From the NCBI RefSeq assembly GCF_900217235.1, contig NZ_LT907975.1, forward strand, positions 3,509,001 to 3,573,000: a stretch of DNA of 64,000 nucleotides. Reading direction: 5' to 3'. Positions 1 through 7,583 of this stretch are shown piece after piece; position 1 is the stretch's first letter; the number at the start of each line of letters is the position of its first letter. Below the pieces are notes generated by a model. It searched no databases, was not told the origin of the DNA, and worked only from the letters and a program-made list of their open reading frames with translations. A program made the translations under genes and the position numbers. The stretch is from Pseudodesulfovibrio profundus (GTDB lineage Bacteria; Desulfobacterota; Desulfovibrionia; Desulfovibrionales; Desulfovibrionaceae).

Positions 1-2
1 AT

Positions 3-248
3 TTATTTACTGGTGGGAAGCAGGTTGATATTTCGTTTGACGGTGTGTCGGGTGGGCTCTTATCTGGTGTTCATGTACAGAGCAACCATGGACATTCTGA
101 ACAGGTTGCTTGCATGCCGCATTCAAGCAATGCGACAACGCTCACAGTAGATCAAACATCCCCTGTCCCTTGGAGGATTTCGTTGATTGCTGTCGGCAAT
201 AACACTGCAGTTAATTATACGATTATATATGAGGATTGGGATGATTAG
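3..248 (+). CDS. C-terminal fragment of an unknown protein (5' end outside window)
   Basis: The reading frame is open from the first bases of the window and ends with TAG at 246-248, giving about 81 residues of a protein that begins upstream. The visible part is rich in Ser, Thr, Gly and Asn, has one Cys, and ends in an acidic YEDWDD tail, as in an extracellular or surface protein. I recognise no domain. The next gene starts at 241 inside its last codons, so the two were probably translated together. Base composition is AT-richer than most of the window, matching the accessory character of the first 3.3 kb. Confidence 0.5.
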   Translation, partial: LFTGGKQVDISFDGVSGGLLSGVHVQSNHGHSEQVACMPHSSNATTLTVDQTSPVPWRISLIAVGNNTAVNYTIIYEDWDD

Positions 249-648
249 ACAGAGTTTGGTAGTCGTTTGGGCTACAGCTGTTTTGTTTGTTTGCTTTGAT
301 CAGTCGGTTGCATGTGAAATTGATTTGCCATGCGAAAGCGTAAGGGAAATTGCCGTTTCACGAGGCATCATTCATTTGTCAGCAGGGAGGGAGGAAATTG
401 TCTACGTGGCATGTGTTTATTTGAATGCTTCACAGACTGTTTTGCAAAAAGCCCTTGAGGATTGTCCTGATCAAACCATTTCAATTGTGGGGCATAAATT
501 CAAGACGAGAATTCACCTCACAGATATATCAACCAATGGATCTTGGTTTAGCATTATTCGTTCTACCCCTGAAGAAGCTTTGAATGAGGGATTGAATTTT
601 TGTCCGGAAAAAGTGAAGTCTTATCTTTCAGAGGCGGATGGTGGATAA
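241..648 (+). CDS. Small secreted protein of unknown function
   Basis: 135 residues from the ATG at 241, which overlaps the stop of the preceding gene (ATGATTAG). An in-frame TTG at 187 would give a longer form, but the 241 start gives a clean signal peptide: MIRQ, a hydrophobic stretch VVVWATAVLFVCF, then processing near SVA-CE. The mature part is about 110 residues with five cysteines (two close together in CEIDLPC), which suggests disulfide bonding in the periplasm. I recognise no family. The overlap with the upstream partial gene suggests they act together. Could be a small secreted effector or immunity-type protein, but nothing here shows that. Confidence 0.55.
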   Translation: MIRQSLVVVWATAVLFVCFDQSVACEIDLPCESVREIAVSRGIIHLSAGREEIVYVACVYLNASQTVLQKALEDCPDQTISIVGHKFKTRIHLTDISTNGSWFSIIRSTPEEALNEGLNFCPEKVKSYLSEADGG

Positions 649-731
649 CCATCTTCAGCACAAAATCATCGCTTTTTGCCAAAATCTGTTGTTATTTTTG
701 ATAAATAACTAATAATTTCAGATTATAAAAG

Positions 732-779
732 CCCACGCCTTGAATGGCATTCAAAAAGGTCGTGGGGTAAATCCCCCAC
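732..779. other. Overlapping, mutually exclusive hairpins upstream of the IS
   Basis: CCCACG (732-737) pairs with CGTGGG (761-766), closing a long hairpin with inner GAATG/CATTC pairing. GTGGGG (762-767) can instead pair with CCCCCAC (773-779). The two folds share 762-766, so only one can form. Read on the minus strand the first hairpin is followed by CTTTTAT, so it could be a minus-strand terminator. No gene is nearby except the IS3 element starting about 20 bases downstream. Confidence 0.4.
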
Positions 780-874
780 CAACTCCACCACAGAATTATA
801 AAGAGGTTAGAAGTGGGTTCAGGAAACTGGACCACGAGCTAAGGTGGACGTAAGAAGCCCAAAGGAGGCTTTTG

Positions 875-1162
875 ATGTCCAGGAAAAGAAGGAACTTTAC
901 CGCCGAATTCAAGACCCGTGTCGCGTTGGATGCCTTGTCCGGCGAACACACCCTGTCCGAGCTCGCCAGCAGGTACGGCGTGCATCCCAACCAGGTTTCC
1001 CAGTGGAAGAAGCAGGCCAAGGAGCAGATCGTAGCTGGCTTTGCGGGCAAGGCCCAAAAGACCCAACAAAGCGATGAGGCCCGGATAAAAGAGCTTCACG
1101 CCAAGATCGGCCAGCTCACGGTGGAGAAGGATTTTTTGCAACAAGCCTTCGCAAAGATATGA
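875..1162 (+). CDS. IS3-family transposase OrfA (helix-turn-helix subunit)
   Basis: 95 residues from the ATG at 875, preceded by AAAGGAGG at 861-868 (a TTG at 872 is less likely). The N-terminus is a basic helix-turn-helix of the HTH_8/IS3 OrfA type (RKRRNFTAEFKTRVALDAL then ASRYGVHPNQVSQWKKQ). It is followed by a C-terminal leucine-zipper-like heptad region ending [12 protein letters not shown]. In this family OrfA binds the inverted repeats and the zipper multimerises it. Its stop TGA at 1160-1162 overlaps the ATG of orfB (ATGA). The fused OrfAB of this family is normally made by -1 frameshifting; I did not find a clear A6G slippery run here. Confidence 0.9.
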   Translation: MSRKRRNFTAEFKTRVALDALSGEHTLSELASRYGVHPNQVSQWKKQAKEQIVAGFAGKAQKTQQSDEARIKELHAKIGQLTVEKDFLQQAFAKI

Positions 1163-2040
1163 GCTGCGAGCGAAGGCGAGACATCGTCGACAAGGGGCAT
1201 CCGATGCTCAGTGTTCGACGGCAGTGCGAAATCCTCAAGCTGCACCGCTCAACGTACTATTACCAGCCGATCGGCGAGTCCGCGTCCAACTTGGCGCTCA
1301 TGAAGCGCATCGACGAGTTGTTCCTGGAGTTGCCGTTCTTCGGCTCCCGGCAGATGCGCAACATCCTGCGCGATGAGGGCCATCAACTCGGGCGCAATCG
1401 CGTCCGGCGGCTCATGCGCAAGATGGGGTTGATGGCGGTCTATCAGAAGCCGCGAACCAGCCAGCCTCATCCGCAGCACAAGACGTATCCGTATCTGCTG
1501 CGCGGCAAGGCGATCACGAGGCCGAACCAGGTGTGGTGCGCCGACATCACGTACATCCCGATGAAGCGGGGCTTCCTGTACCTCGTGGCGATCATGGACT
1601 GGCACAGCCGCGCGGTGCTCTCCTGGCGGCTGTCGAACACCATGGAAGCGGACTTCTGCGTGTCCGCCCTGGAGGAGGCCCTGAACCGCTACGGCGTGCC
1701 CGAAATCTTCAACACGGACCAAGGCTCGCAGTTTACGAGCTACGAGTTCACACGGACGCTCCGGGAAGCCGGAGCCCGCATCTCCATGGACGGCCGCGGC
1801 CGCTGGATGGACAACGTCATGATCGAACGCCTGTGGCGATCACTGAAATACGAATGCGTGTATCTGCGGGAATTGGAAACGGGAAGCGAGTTGCGGCAGG
1901 CCCTGGCCTGGTGGATCGATTTCTACAACAACCGCCGCCCACACAAGGCGTTTGACGGCAGAAAGCCGATGGAGATATATCAGGAAGGCCCCAAGCCAGA
2001 GGGGGTACCCCCTCTGGCTTGGCCCCACAAGGCGGCGTAG
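1159..2040 (+). CDS. IS3-family transposase OrfB (DDE catalytic subunit)
   Basis: 293 residues, full length for the family. An N-terminal HTH_21 region (about residues 40-95) is followed by the rve integrase fold. The catalytic triad is visible: Asp in [10 protein letters not shown], Asp in [11 protein letters not shown], and Glu in [13 protein letters not shown], with the usual C-terminal [11 protein letters not shown] signature. The frame begins at an ATG that overlaps the orfA stop. The protein catalyses strand cleavage and transfer of the element. No frameshift or internal stop is present. A decayed copy of a related transposase lies at 3250-3309. Confidence 0.93.
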   Translation: MSCERRRDIVDKGHPMLSVRRQCEILKLHRSTYYYQPIGESASNLALMKRIDELFLELPFFGSRQMRNILRDEGHQLGRNRVRRLMRKMGLMAVYQKPRTSQPHPQHKTYPYLLRGKAITRPNQVWCADITYIPMKRGFLYLVAIMDWHSRAVLSWRLSNTMEADFCVSALEEALNRYGVPEIFNTDQGSQFTSYEFTRTLREAGARISMDGRGRWMDNVMIERLWRSLKYECVYLRELETGSELRQALAWWIDFYNNRRPHKAFDGRKPMEIYQEGPKPEGVPPLAWPHKAA

Positions 2041-2277
2041 CCTATGAAACTGTCCACCTTAAATTCGCCGCTGACTGGTCCAAGGAAGTGAACCCACTTC
2101 TGTTGTCCAGTTTCTTGGATAACCTCTTTTCAGTCAGTATCATTGACTCTTCATGATCATTTGAAAGATACAGCATCCACTTTGCCATTGTGTTTTTTGA
2201 TAGGTGGACATCTGATATCGGTAGGATTAATTTAGTTTCGTGTCGATTCTTAAGCATCTAGTTTTCGGATGGTGATT

Positions 2278-3246
2278 ATGAATAAGTGGTGTTTATTGGT
2301 TGTGGCCTTGGTGCTTATGCCAAATCTTGCATATGGTTCGATCGGTTTTACATCGATAGTGGATGCTTCCGAAGCAGCTCGCCCTCTTATGCTATCCATA
2401 TGGTATCCATCTGATGGGGATCAGTCTGATATTATTGGAGGTAATGCTGTATTTCGAGGAGAGTACGCTGCTCTCGATGCAAAGGTAGTAGGCAAACACC
2501 CGCTTATCGTACTCTCTCATGGCGGCTTGCGGTCTACAAAGGATTCCGGCGCGTGGCTTAGTGCTGCTTTGGCGAAGGCAGGCTTCATAGTCATTGAAGT
2601 CAATGCGCCACGTCCAGAAAATCCGGCAATGGCAGTAGACGAGATATGGCAACGCCCACGCGATATCAGCCGGGCTCTCAGTGTGATTTTAGACAACGCA
2701 GCTTGGGCGGATCATATTGATGAGAAAAAAGTTGCCGTTATCGGTTTTGCCCTTGGCGGCACAGCGGCTTTGTCTCTTGCGGGTGCAGAGCTTGACGCTG
2801 AAAGGTATTATGAATCATGTGCTGATGCGGGCTCAATAGGAGCCGATTGTACGTGGTTTTCGTCCCATAACGTTGCTTTGAATCAGGTCGATCAGGACGA
2901 GTTTGAGCAATCCAGACATGATCGTCGTTTTACCTCTGCAGTGTTGATAGCCCCCGAGTATCTGGAGGCATTTTCGATTGAGAGTGGAATGGCATTGGCT
3001 CCAACGCTGTTGATTTCACTTGGTAGCCAGGAGATGAAGACGCTCAGACTTCCTCATGTTGAGAAAAAAGCAATCGACGAGGCAAATCGCTTAGATGCGT
3101 TTGCTGTGTGCACCGAGTCTGGACCTCAAATCTTGCTTGAGGAGGAGGGCGATGCTGCTCTGTGTGGTACTTCTCCCGAGGAACGTGTTCGCATTCACGC
3201 ATTGATTGCAGATATGATTGTATCTTTTTTGGCTCGTAACTTCTGA
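2278..3246 (+). CDS. Secreted alpha/beta hydrolase of the dienelactone hydrolase / PAF-acetylhydrolase-like group
   Basis: 322 residues if read from ATG 2278 (ATG 2269 adds MVI). A signal peptide MNKWCLLVVALVLMPNLAYG precedes the mature protein. The fold is that of predicted secreted dienelactone hydrolases: an early RPLMLSIWYPSDG strand, LIVLSHGG as the oxyanion strand, a lid-like EIWQRPRDIS, and a nucleophile elbow at VAVIGFALGGTAAL. The usual Gly-X-Ser-X-Gly is GFALG, so the expected nucleophile Ser is Ala here. This suggests a degenerate or non-hydrolytic member, or a misaligned elbow. It stands alone between the IS3 element and an IS remnant, in the AT-rich patch, so it was possibly acquired horizontally. 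Confidence 0.7.
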   Translation: MNKWCLLVVALVLMPNLAYGSIGFTSIVDASEAARPLMLSIWYPSDGDQSDIIGGNAVFRGEYAALDAKVVGKHPLIVLSHGGLRSTKDSGAWLSAALAKAGFIVIEVNAPRPENPAMAVDEIWQRPRDISRALSVILDNAAWADHIDEKKVAVIGFALGGTAALSLAGAELDAERYYESCADAGSIGADCTWFSSHNVALNQVDQDEFEQSRHDRRFTSAVLIAPEYLEAFSIESGMALAPTLLISLGSQEMKTLRLPHVEKKAIDEANRLDAFAVCTESGPQILLEEEGDAALCGTSPEERVRIHALIADMIVSFLARNF

Positions 3247-3249
3247 CAG

Positions 3250-3309
3250 TAGTCCCTCAATCATAATGTTATCCTTCCAACGGCTTCGTCCATCCATTGA
3301 GATTCGAAC
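3250..3309 (-). pseudogene. Remnant of a second IS3-family OrfB transposase
   Basis: Minus-strand translation of this short stretch gives GVRISMDGRSRWKDNIMIEG. This matches the block around the catalytic Glu of the intact OrfB at 1159-2040 ([20 protein letters not shown]) with few changes. Nothing else of the transposase is recognisable on either side. It is therefore a deletion scar of a related but not identical element that once sat here. It directly follows the stop of the hydrolase gene. Confidence 0.75.
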
Positions 3310-3437
3310 GCCAGGGCAGTTCACCAAGGCTCCCCACCCCGGCAAAACAAATTGAAGTTACGCAGATACTCGTTTATTGGAGGTGTGCCGAACATTCCGC
3401 ATACTTTCAACTCCCAGGCAAATGAGCAGGCGATCAA

Positions 3438-4931
3438 ATGGATATACGAGGAAGCGTACCCGGCGTACGTACCGGAAAGATTTCTGAGCTAAGTCCGCTG
3501 GACTCGGGCAAACACAGCCATCTTCTTGTCGCACTCGCTCGTGGTGCCGAAGCGCTCAGCAGCAGCAAGGGCTGGCCTGATGGCGTGTCTGAGCTGATCG
3601 CTGATCTGGGGCAGACCACGGGTGTCAGCCGTGTGTGGTTGTTTCAGGTGCTGGAGTTGACCGATAAGCACATGCTGATGAACTTTCCGTTTGAATGGGT
3701 GGATGAGAGTACGCACGCGCTAAAGAAAATGGGCCGGTACGACACCAAACACTGGAATTTTGAAACGTGTTCGGTCACTTATCGGACGCTGGTGGCAAGC
3801 CGCAGACGGAAAGAATGGCAGACGGCCATCATCCATGAGTTGGACGAGAGTGATTTCAAGGACTATCAGATGGATCAGGGTGTCCAGTCGACGTTGAGCG
3901 TTCCCGTGTATGTGCAGGGAGAGTGGTGGGGGCTGCTCGGTCTGGACGACAGCACGCGTCCATATCAATGGAAAGATGAGGAAATTTCTTTGGTGCGTAT
4001 GGCGGCGCATCTCATCTCCAGTGCGGTTATTCTTGATCGACTGAACTCCGCCAACAGACAGTTCGAGATATTATCAAACCTGACGGAATCCAATGCGTGG
4101 GAGCTTGATATCAACAGCGGTTACTGCTGGTGCGATGCAAGGATCATTTCCGGAGTCAGCGGTCTGAGTGATAATGTGCACCTGTCCATTCTGCAGGTTT
4201 TGCGGCGCATTCATCCCGAGGATCGGGGCGGCCTCTTTTATTACCTGCGCAATCAGCTCAAACGCGGTGAACTGACCTTTCGTCAGGACATGCGTATCCT
4301 CCGCGACAACGAGTTTGTGTGGAGCGAAGTGATCGCGAAAATCAGTGTTGATGCCATAGGTCGGCTGCAGAAAATGGCTGGCATTGCCATTGATATCCCG
4401 GAGCGCAAGGAGAAAGAAGAGCAGCTATTCCGGGAAGCTAACCTGGATACCTTGACCGGAGTCGCCAATCGCGGGGCATTCGATAACCACCTGAAGCAGA
4501 TGATCCGCATGTTTGCAGAGGACGGCATCCTGTTCAGTCTGCTTTTGATGGATGTGGATCATTTCAAAGCGGTCAATGACACATGGGGGCATGGCATTGG
4601 TGACATGGCACTCAAACATGTCTCGCAGATTCTGCAAAAGACCATGCGCGATGGCGATTTCGTCGCACGGATCGGAGGCGAGGAATTCGCCATGCTGGTG
4701 CGTTGTGTCGAGCCGGAGACAGCGGAAATGATTGGTGAGCGGATCCGTCACAATATTGAGGCTTCACCGCTTATCACACCGGAAGAAACGGTTCCACTGA
4801 CTGTTTCCATTGGTATCTTCAACGTATCGAATGAATCCACACTGTCTGATTGTGAATCAATGCTTTCCAAGGCAGATGTCGCGCTCTACCAGGCAAAAAG
4901 CACCGGACGAAACAAGGTCGTGACCTGCTGA
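3438..4931 (+). CDS. GAF-PAS-GGDEF diguanylate cyclase
   Basis: 497 residues, no membrane segment, so a cytoplasmic sensor enzyme. An N-terminal GAF domain spans about residues 25-190 (GVSRVWLFQVL through WWGLLGLDDSTRPYQW). A PAS fold follows at about 205-325, ending in the PAC-type IAIDIPERKEKE. A GGDEF domain fills 330-497, with TLTGVANRGAFD and the active-site GGEEF at residues 413-417. An RDGD motif five residues before GGEEF fits the product-inhibition I-site. It should make cyclic di-GMP in response to a small ligand. The ATG at 3438 lacks a strong ribosome site, so the true start could be a little downstream. It is a single-gene unit facing the convergent gene at 4990. Confidence 0.9.
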   Translation: MDIRGSVPGVRTGKISELSPLDSGKHSHLLVALARGAEALSSSKGWPDGVSELIADLGQTTGVSRVWLFQVLELTDKHMLMNFPFEWVDESTHALKKMGRYDTKHWNFETCSVTYRTLVASRRRKEWQTAIIHELDESDFKDYQMDQGVQSTLSVPVYVQGEWWGLLGLDDSTRPYQWKDEEISLVRMAAHLISSAVILDRLNSANRQFEILSNLTESNAWELDINSGYCWCDARIISGVSGLSDNVHLSILQVLRRIHPEDRGGLFYYLRNQLKRGELTFRQDMRILRDNEFVWSEVIAKISVDAIGRLQKMAGIAIDIPERKEKEEQLFREANLDTLTGVANRGAFDNHLKQMIRMFAEDGILFSLLLMDVDHFKAVNDTWGHGIGDMALKHVSQILQKTMRDGDFVARIGGEEFAMLVRCVEPETAEMIGERIRHNIEASPLITPEETVPLTVSIGIFNVSNESTLSDCESMLSKADVALYQAKSTGRNKVVTC

Positions 4932-4989
4932 GAAAGCAAAGAGGCTTGGATGCACCTAATTCAATGATGCCTCCTGTAGTGCCTCTGGA

Positions 4990-6288
4990 TCAGAACGTCT
5001 TGTCCAGTATGTAGCGTTTCCCTTCCTGTGCCAGAGGGAAAGGGGAGCTTTGCTGCGGGGAAGTGTGGTAGCCAAGTACTTTTCCAGGAATTGCTCGCTG
5101 CAAAGCTTCCACCTGCTTCCAGTGGGTGTGGACACTGTCAGGATTCTCGAAGTCTATTTCATGAAATACCAAGTCGCAGGGGGCGAACCACTGTGCGCTC
5201 AGTTCCGATTGTTTCAATATGGAGTTGAGCGTTTCGTCATACTTGGTGTCCCCGGAGTATCCGAAACCCTTTCCGCCTGCGGTGAATTTGAGGCCAATGG
5301 TTCCGTAGGGGAGTATGTGGTGATTCCAGCGGCTTTCGATGGTCAGGGAATCCAGAGCAAGGGGGACACCCGGTTGCAAATACTGGATGTTCACATGATC
5401 TATGAGGTCAGGAAACAGAGGTGTGTACAACTCCACAAGCAAATCGTAGGCATTCTCCGCCATGAGCAGATTCAGGGGGCGACCCGTTTTTCGGGCGCGG
5501 GCCAGGCAGGCTGTGACCCCCTGGACATGATCCTCGTGGTTGTGCGTGAACAGGAAGTGGGTGATGTCGTCCCAATGGATGTCGTGACGGGCAAGGGTGT
5601 GGGCCGGATAACCGCACGGGTCGATCCATACGACGTGATCATCAAAACGAACGATGGTATTAGCCGGCGTGTCGTAGAGTCCATTGCCGCAGCCTATGGG
5701 CATCACTTCCAAGCAGGTTCTGGGTGCGTTGTCCCGTTGGATGGTGCGCAGCAGGGAGTTTGTTTCTGCGTCGATATCAGTGCCGGGTTTCAACTCATGG
5801 CCGGAATAAATGACGACGCCGTTGTCGGAAACAGTGATATTGCCATCTTCACAACGGATGGAGAGTGCGCCCGTTGTGTAGTCCGGTTCGGCGACCCGGA
5901 GATGGAACCATCGGTCGAGCCAATCGGTCTTCACTATTGAAAGACGTTTTTCATCAAAGAAATAAGGGAAGATGTGCTCAAGGTGAGCGTGGAGTTGTGC
6001 GACATTTTGCCGTGTCCCCACATAGGTTTTGGGCGGGGCGTTCTTTTTTTCCGCGCTCCACAGGACAAACTCTTCGCCGGTTCTGTTGTCGCCGGCCATG
6101 GAGACTTCCCAATCCGGCACGACTACGATGTCGTCATGGATGTCGTGATCGCCCAGAAACTTCACTATGTCGGGCATGCTGCCAATGCGAACCACATTGC
6201 GTGCGGTTCGGACGATGTCCACATGCATGCCACCGTACTCTATGCGCTGTACGTGCTCCGACAGAGTGGTTAACCGGCTAGTTCTCAT
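4990..6288 (-). CDS. Metallo-beta-lactamase-fold hydrolase with a long N-terminal extension
   Basis: 432 residues starting at ATG 6288 (AAGGA site upstream). The first ~190 residues are an unassigned domain. The C-terminal half is a metallo-beta-lactamase fold: PIGCGNGLYDTPANTIVRF, the metal-binding HNHEDHVQG, a later GYSGDTKYDE and a terminal GYHTS. No signal peptide is present, so it is cytoplasmic. The fold includes phosphodiesterases, lactonases and nucleases; the substrate cannot be read from sequence. It is divergent from the lacI-type gene at 6490, with LacI-like palindromes at 6306-6323 and 6465-6480 between them. This suggests co-regulation with the TRAP transporter and glycerophosphodiesterase on the other side. 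Confidence 0.75.
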   Translation of the reverse strand: MRTSRLTTLSEHVQRIEYGGMHVDIVRTARNVVRIGSMPDIVKFLGDHDIHDDIVVVPDWEVSMAGDNRTGEEFVLWSAEKKNAPPKTYVGTRQNVAQLHAHLEHIFPYFFDEKRLSIVKTDWLDRWFHLRVAEPDYTTGALSIRCEDGNITVSDNGVVIYSGHELKPGTDIDAETNSLLRTIQRDNAPRTCLEVMPIGCGNGLYDTPANTIVRFDDHVVWIDPCGYPAHTLARHDIHWDDITHFLFTHNHEDHVQGVTACLARARKTGRPLNLLMAENAYDLLVELYTPLFPDLIDHVNIQYLQPGVPLALDSLTIESRWNHHILPYGTIGLKFTAGGKGFGYSGDTKYDETLNSILKQSELSAQWFAPCDLVFHEIDFENPDSVHTHWKQVEALQRAIPGKVLGYHTSPQQSSPFPLAQEGKRYILDKTF

Positions 6289-6305
6289 TGTGTGTCCTTG
6301 GCAGT

Positions 6306-6323
6306 GATGTATGTGTTTACATC
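6306..6323. promoter_or_regulatory. LacI-type operator candidate for the metallo-hydrolase gene
   Basis: Inverted half-sites GATGTA (6306-6311) and TACATC (6318-6323) lie just upstream of the minus-strand gene that starts at 6288. They share the TGTA/TTTACA core with the better palindrome at 6465-6480, so both probably bind the LacI-family protein encoded at 6490. Confidence 0.5.
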
Positions 6324-6433
6324 GTTTGCGCTTTTTACCGTATTGAAACGGCTAATTCAAGCATTCTCAGGGGGTGTGCACGGTTTGCTATATTATATTT
6401 TTTCAATATGTTAACAAAATCGTCATGTGTTTG

Positions 6434-6461
6434 TTGACACAAATTCATCCTCGCTGATAGA
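6434..6461 (+). promoter_or_regulatory. Sigma-70-type promoter candidate for the lacI-dctPQM operon
   Basis: A perfect -35 TTGACA at 6434-6439 is followed, after a spacer of 16-17 bases, by GATAGA or TGATAG as a weak -10. The palindrome at 6465-6480 sits just downstream, where a bound repressor would block transcription. Confidence 0.45.
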
Positions 6462-6464
6462 GGA

Positions 6465-6480
6465 ATGTAATCGTTTACAT
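6465..6480. promoter_or_regulatory. LacI-family operator
   Basis: ATGTAATCGTTTACAT has perfect outer six-base arms (ATGTAA/TTACAT) around a TCGT centre. This fits the general LacI/PurR-type consensus TGTAAACGTTTACA. It ends one base before the GGAGG ribosome site of the lacI-type gene at 6490, so autoregulation is likely. Confidence 0.65.
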
Positions 6481-6489
6481 GGAGGGACT

Positions 6490-7515
6490 GTGAGTACAAT
6501 TCTTGATGTTGCGCGTTTGGCAGGCGTATCGACTGCCACGGTGTCACGGGTGATCAATTCTCCTGATGCCGTGCGTGAGGAAACGCGCAAGAAAGTCCAG
6601 CGTGCCATGAAAACGTGCAACTACAAATACAATGCCCTTGCACGAGGCTTTGTCACCAAGAAATCCAATACGATCGGTTTGATCATCCCCAACATCGACA
6701 ACCCTGTTTTTGCCGAGTCCACACTGGGCGTGCAGGAATATGTCGAGGAAAAGAACATCAAGGTCATTCTCGGCAATACCTCGTACCGGCCCTCCCAGGA
6801 GGAGAAACTGGTCAAGGTTTTGCGGGAGAGCCAGGTGGATGGTCTCATCATAACAAGTACCGATCCCACAGGGCCACTTGTGCAGGCCCTTGTTGACGAA
6901 GGGTTTCCCTTCGTACTCCTGTTCAGCACCATCAAGGGCGGACCGATCTCCGCTGTTGGTGTCGATAACTATCGAGGCGGCTATGTGGCTACGGAACATC
7001 TCGTTTCACTGGGCCACAAGCGTATCGGCATTATTTCCGGTAACTTCTCGGTAACTGACAGGGGGTATCATCGCTGGTGCGGTTACAGAGGATGTCTGCG
7101 CGATCATGGTATCGAGTATGACGAGAACCTGTTGGTCCAGACCGAATACTCCCTGAGCGGTGGCAGCAAATCCATTAAAACCCTGCTGGAATTGTCTGAA
7201 CCGCCCACCGCTGTTTTCTGTTCAAACGACTATATCGCCCTCGGCGCCATGAAGGGTGCTCGCGAGATGGGGCTGCGCCTGCCGGATGATCTGTCCATCG
7301 TCGGCTTCGACGACATGCAGACTGCGTCCTACATGGTTCCGGCCCTGACCACTGTTCGTCAGCCCGCTTACGAGATGGGGCGTCGGGCTGGGGAGTTGCT
7401 TTTGCAACTCATCGAGGAGCCGGGCAACCCTGTTCAGGATATGATGGACACCAAACTGGTGATTCGGGAATCGACAATCTCCGCATCGCATGATGTGGAT
7501 AAAGATAGTAAATAA
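6490..7515 (+). CDS. LacI-family transcriptional regulator of the TRAP/GDPD locus
   Basis: 341 residues from GTG 6490, preceded by GGAGGG at 6481-6486. The longer frame from ATG 6427 would run through the operator and is less likely. The N-terminal LacI helix-turn-helix is textbook: TILDVARLAGVSTATVSRVIN, then a hinge helix around KYNALARGF. A periplasmic-binding-protein-like sensor domain follows (NTIGLIIPNIDNPVFAE, HKRIGIISG, FCSNDYIALGAMKGAREMG, SIVGFDDM). It should repress from the TGTAA-type palindromes at 6306 and 6465 until a ligand binds, probably the substrate of the TRAP system encoded just downstream. Confidence 0.9.
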   Translation: MSTILDVARLAGVSTATVSRVINSPDAVREETRKKVQRAMKTCNYKYNALARGFVTKKSNTIGLIIPNIDNPVFAESTLGVQEYVEEKNIKVILGNTSYRPSQEEKLVKVLRESQVDGLIITSTDPTGPLVQALVDEGFPFVLLFSTIKGGPISAVGVDNYRGGYVATEHLVSLGHKRIGIISGNFSVTDRGYHRWCGYRGCLRDHGIEYDENLLVQTEYSLSGGSKSIKTLLELSEPPTAVFCSNDYIALGAMKGAREMGLRLPDDLSIVGFDDMQTASYMVPALTTVRQPAYEMGRRAGELLLQLIEEPGNPVQDMMDTKLVIRESTISASHDVDKDSK

Positions 7516-7583
7516 CTGGTATTTGGGGATTGAAAACCGTTGCGACTGAAACGTCTAACGAAAACCACACTGGAGGAAACAGT

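Larger units (their letters stand above)
800..2129 (+). mobile_element. IS3-family insertion sequence
   Basis: Two overlapping transposase genes (orfA, orfB) lie between inverted ends. An outer inverted pair AAAGAGGTTA is at 800-809 and, reverse-complemented, at 2120-2129. An inner pair GAAGTGGGTTCA is at 810-821 and, inverted, at 2089-2100. The elements AAACTGG and TGGACC also recur near both ends, but in different order on the two sides. The exact tips are therefore uncertain (outer 800/2129 or inner 810/2100). No matching 3-4 bp target duplication is seen at either choice. The element is GC-richer than the DNA around it. Both genes are intact, so it may still be active. Confidence 0.8.

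Noticed and set aside
5050-5940. Long plus-strand open frame antisense to the metallo-hydrolase gene
   Set aside because: It overlaps a gene with clear metallo-beta-lactamase motifs and a better start, and has no recognisable protein features.
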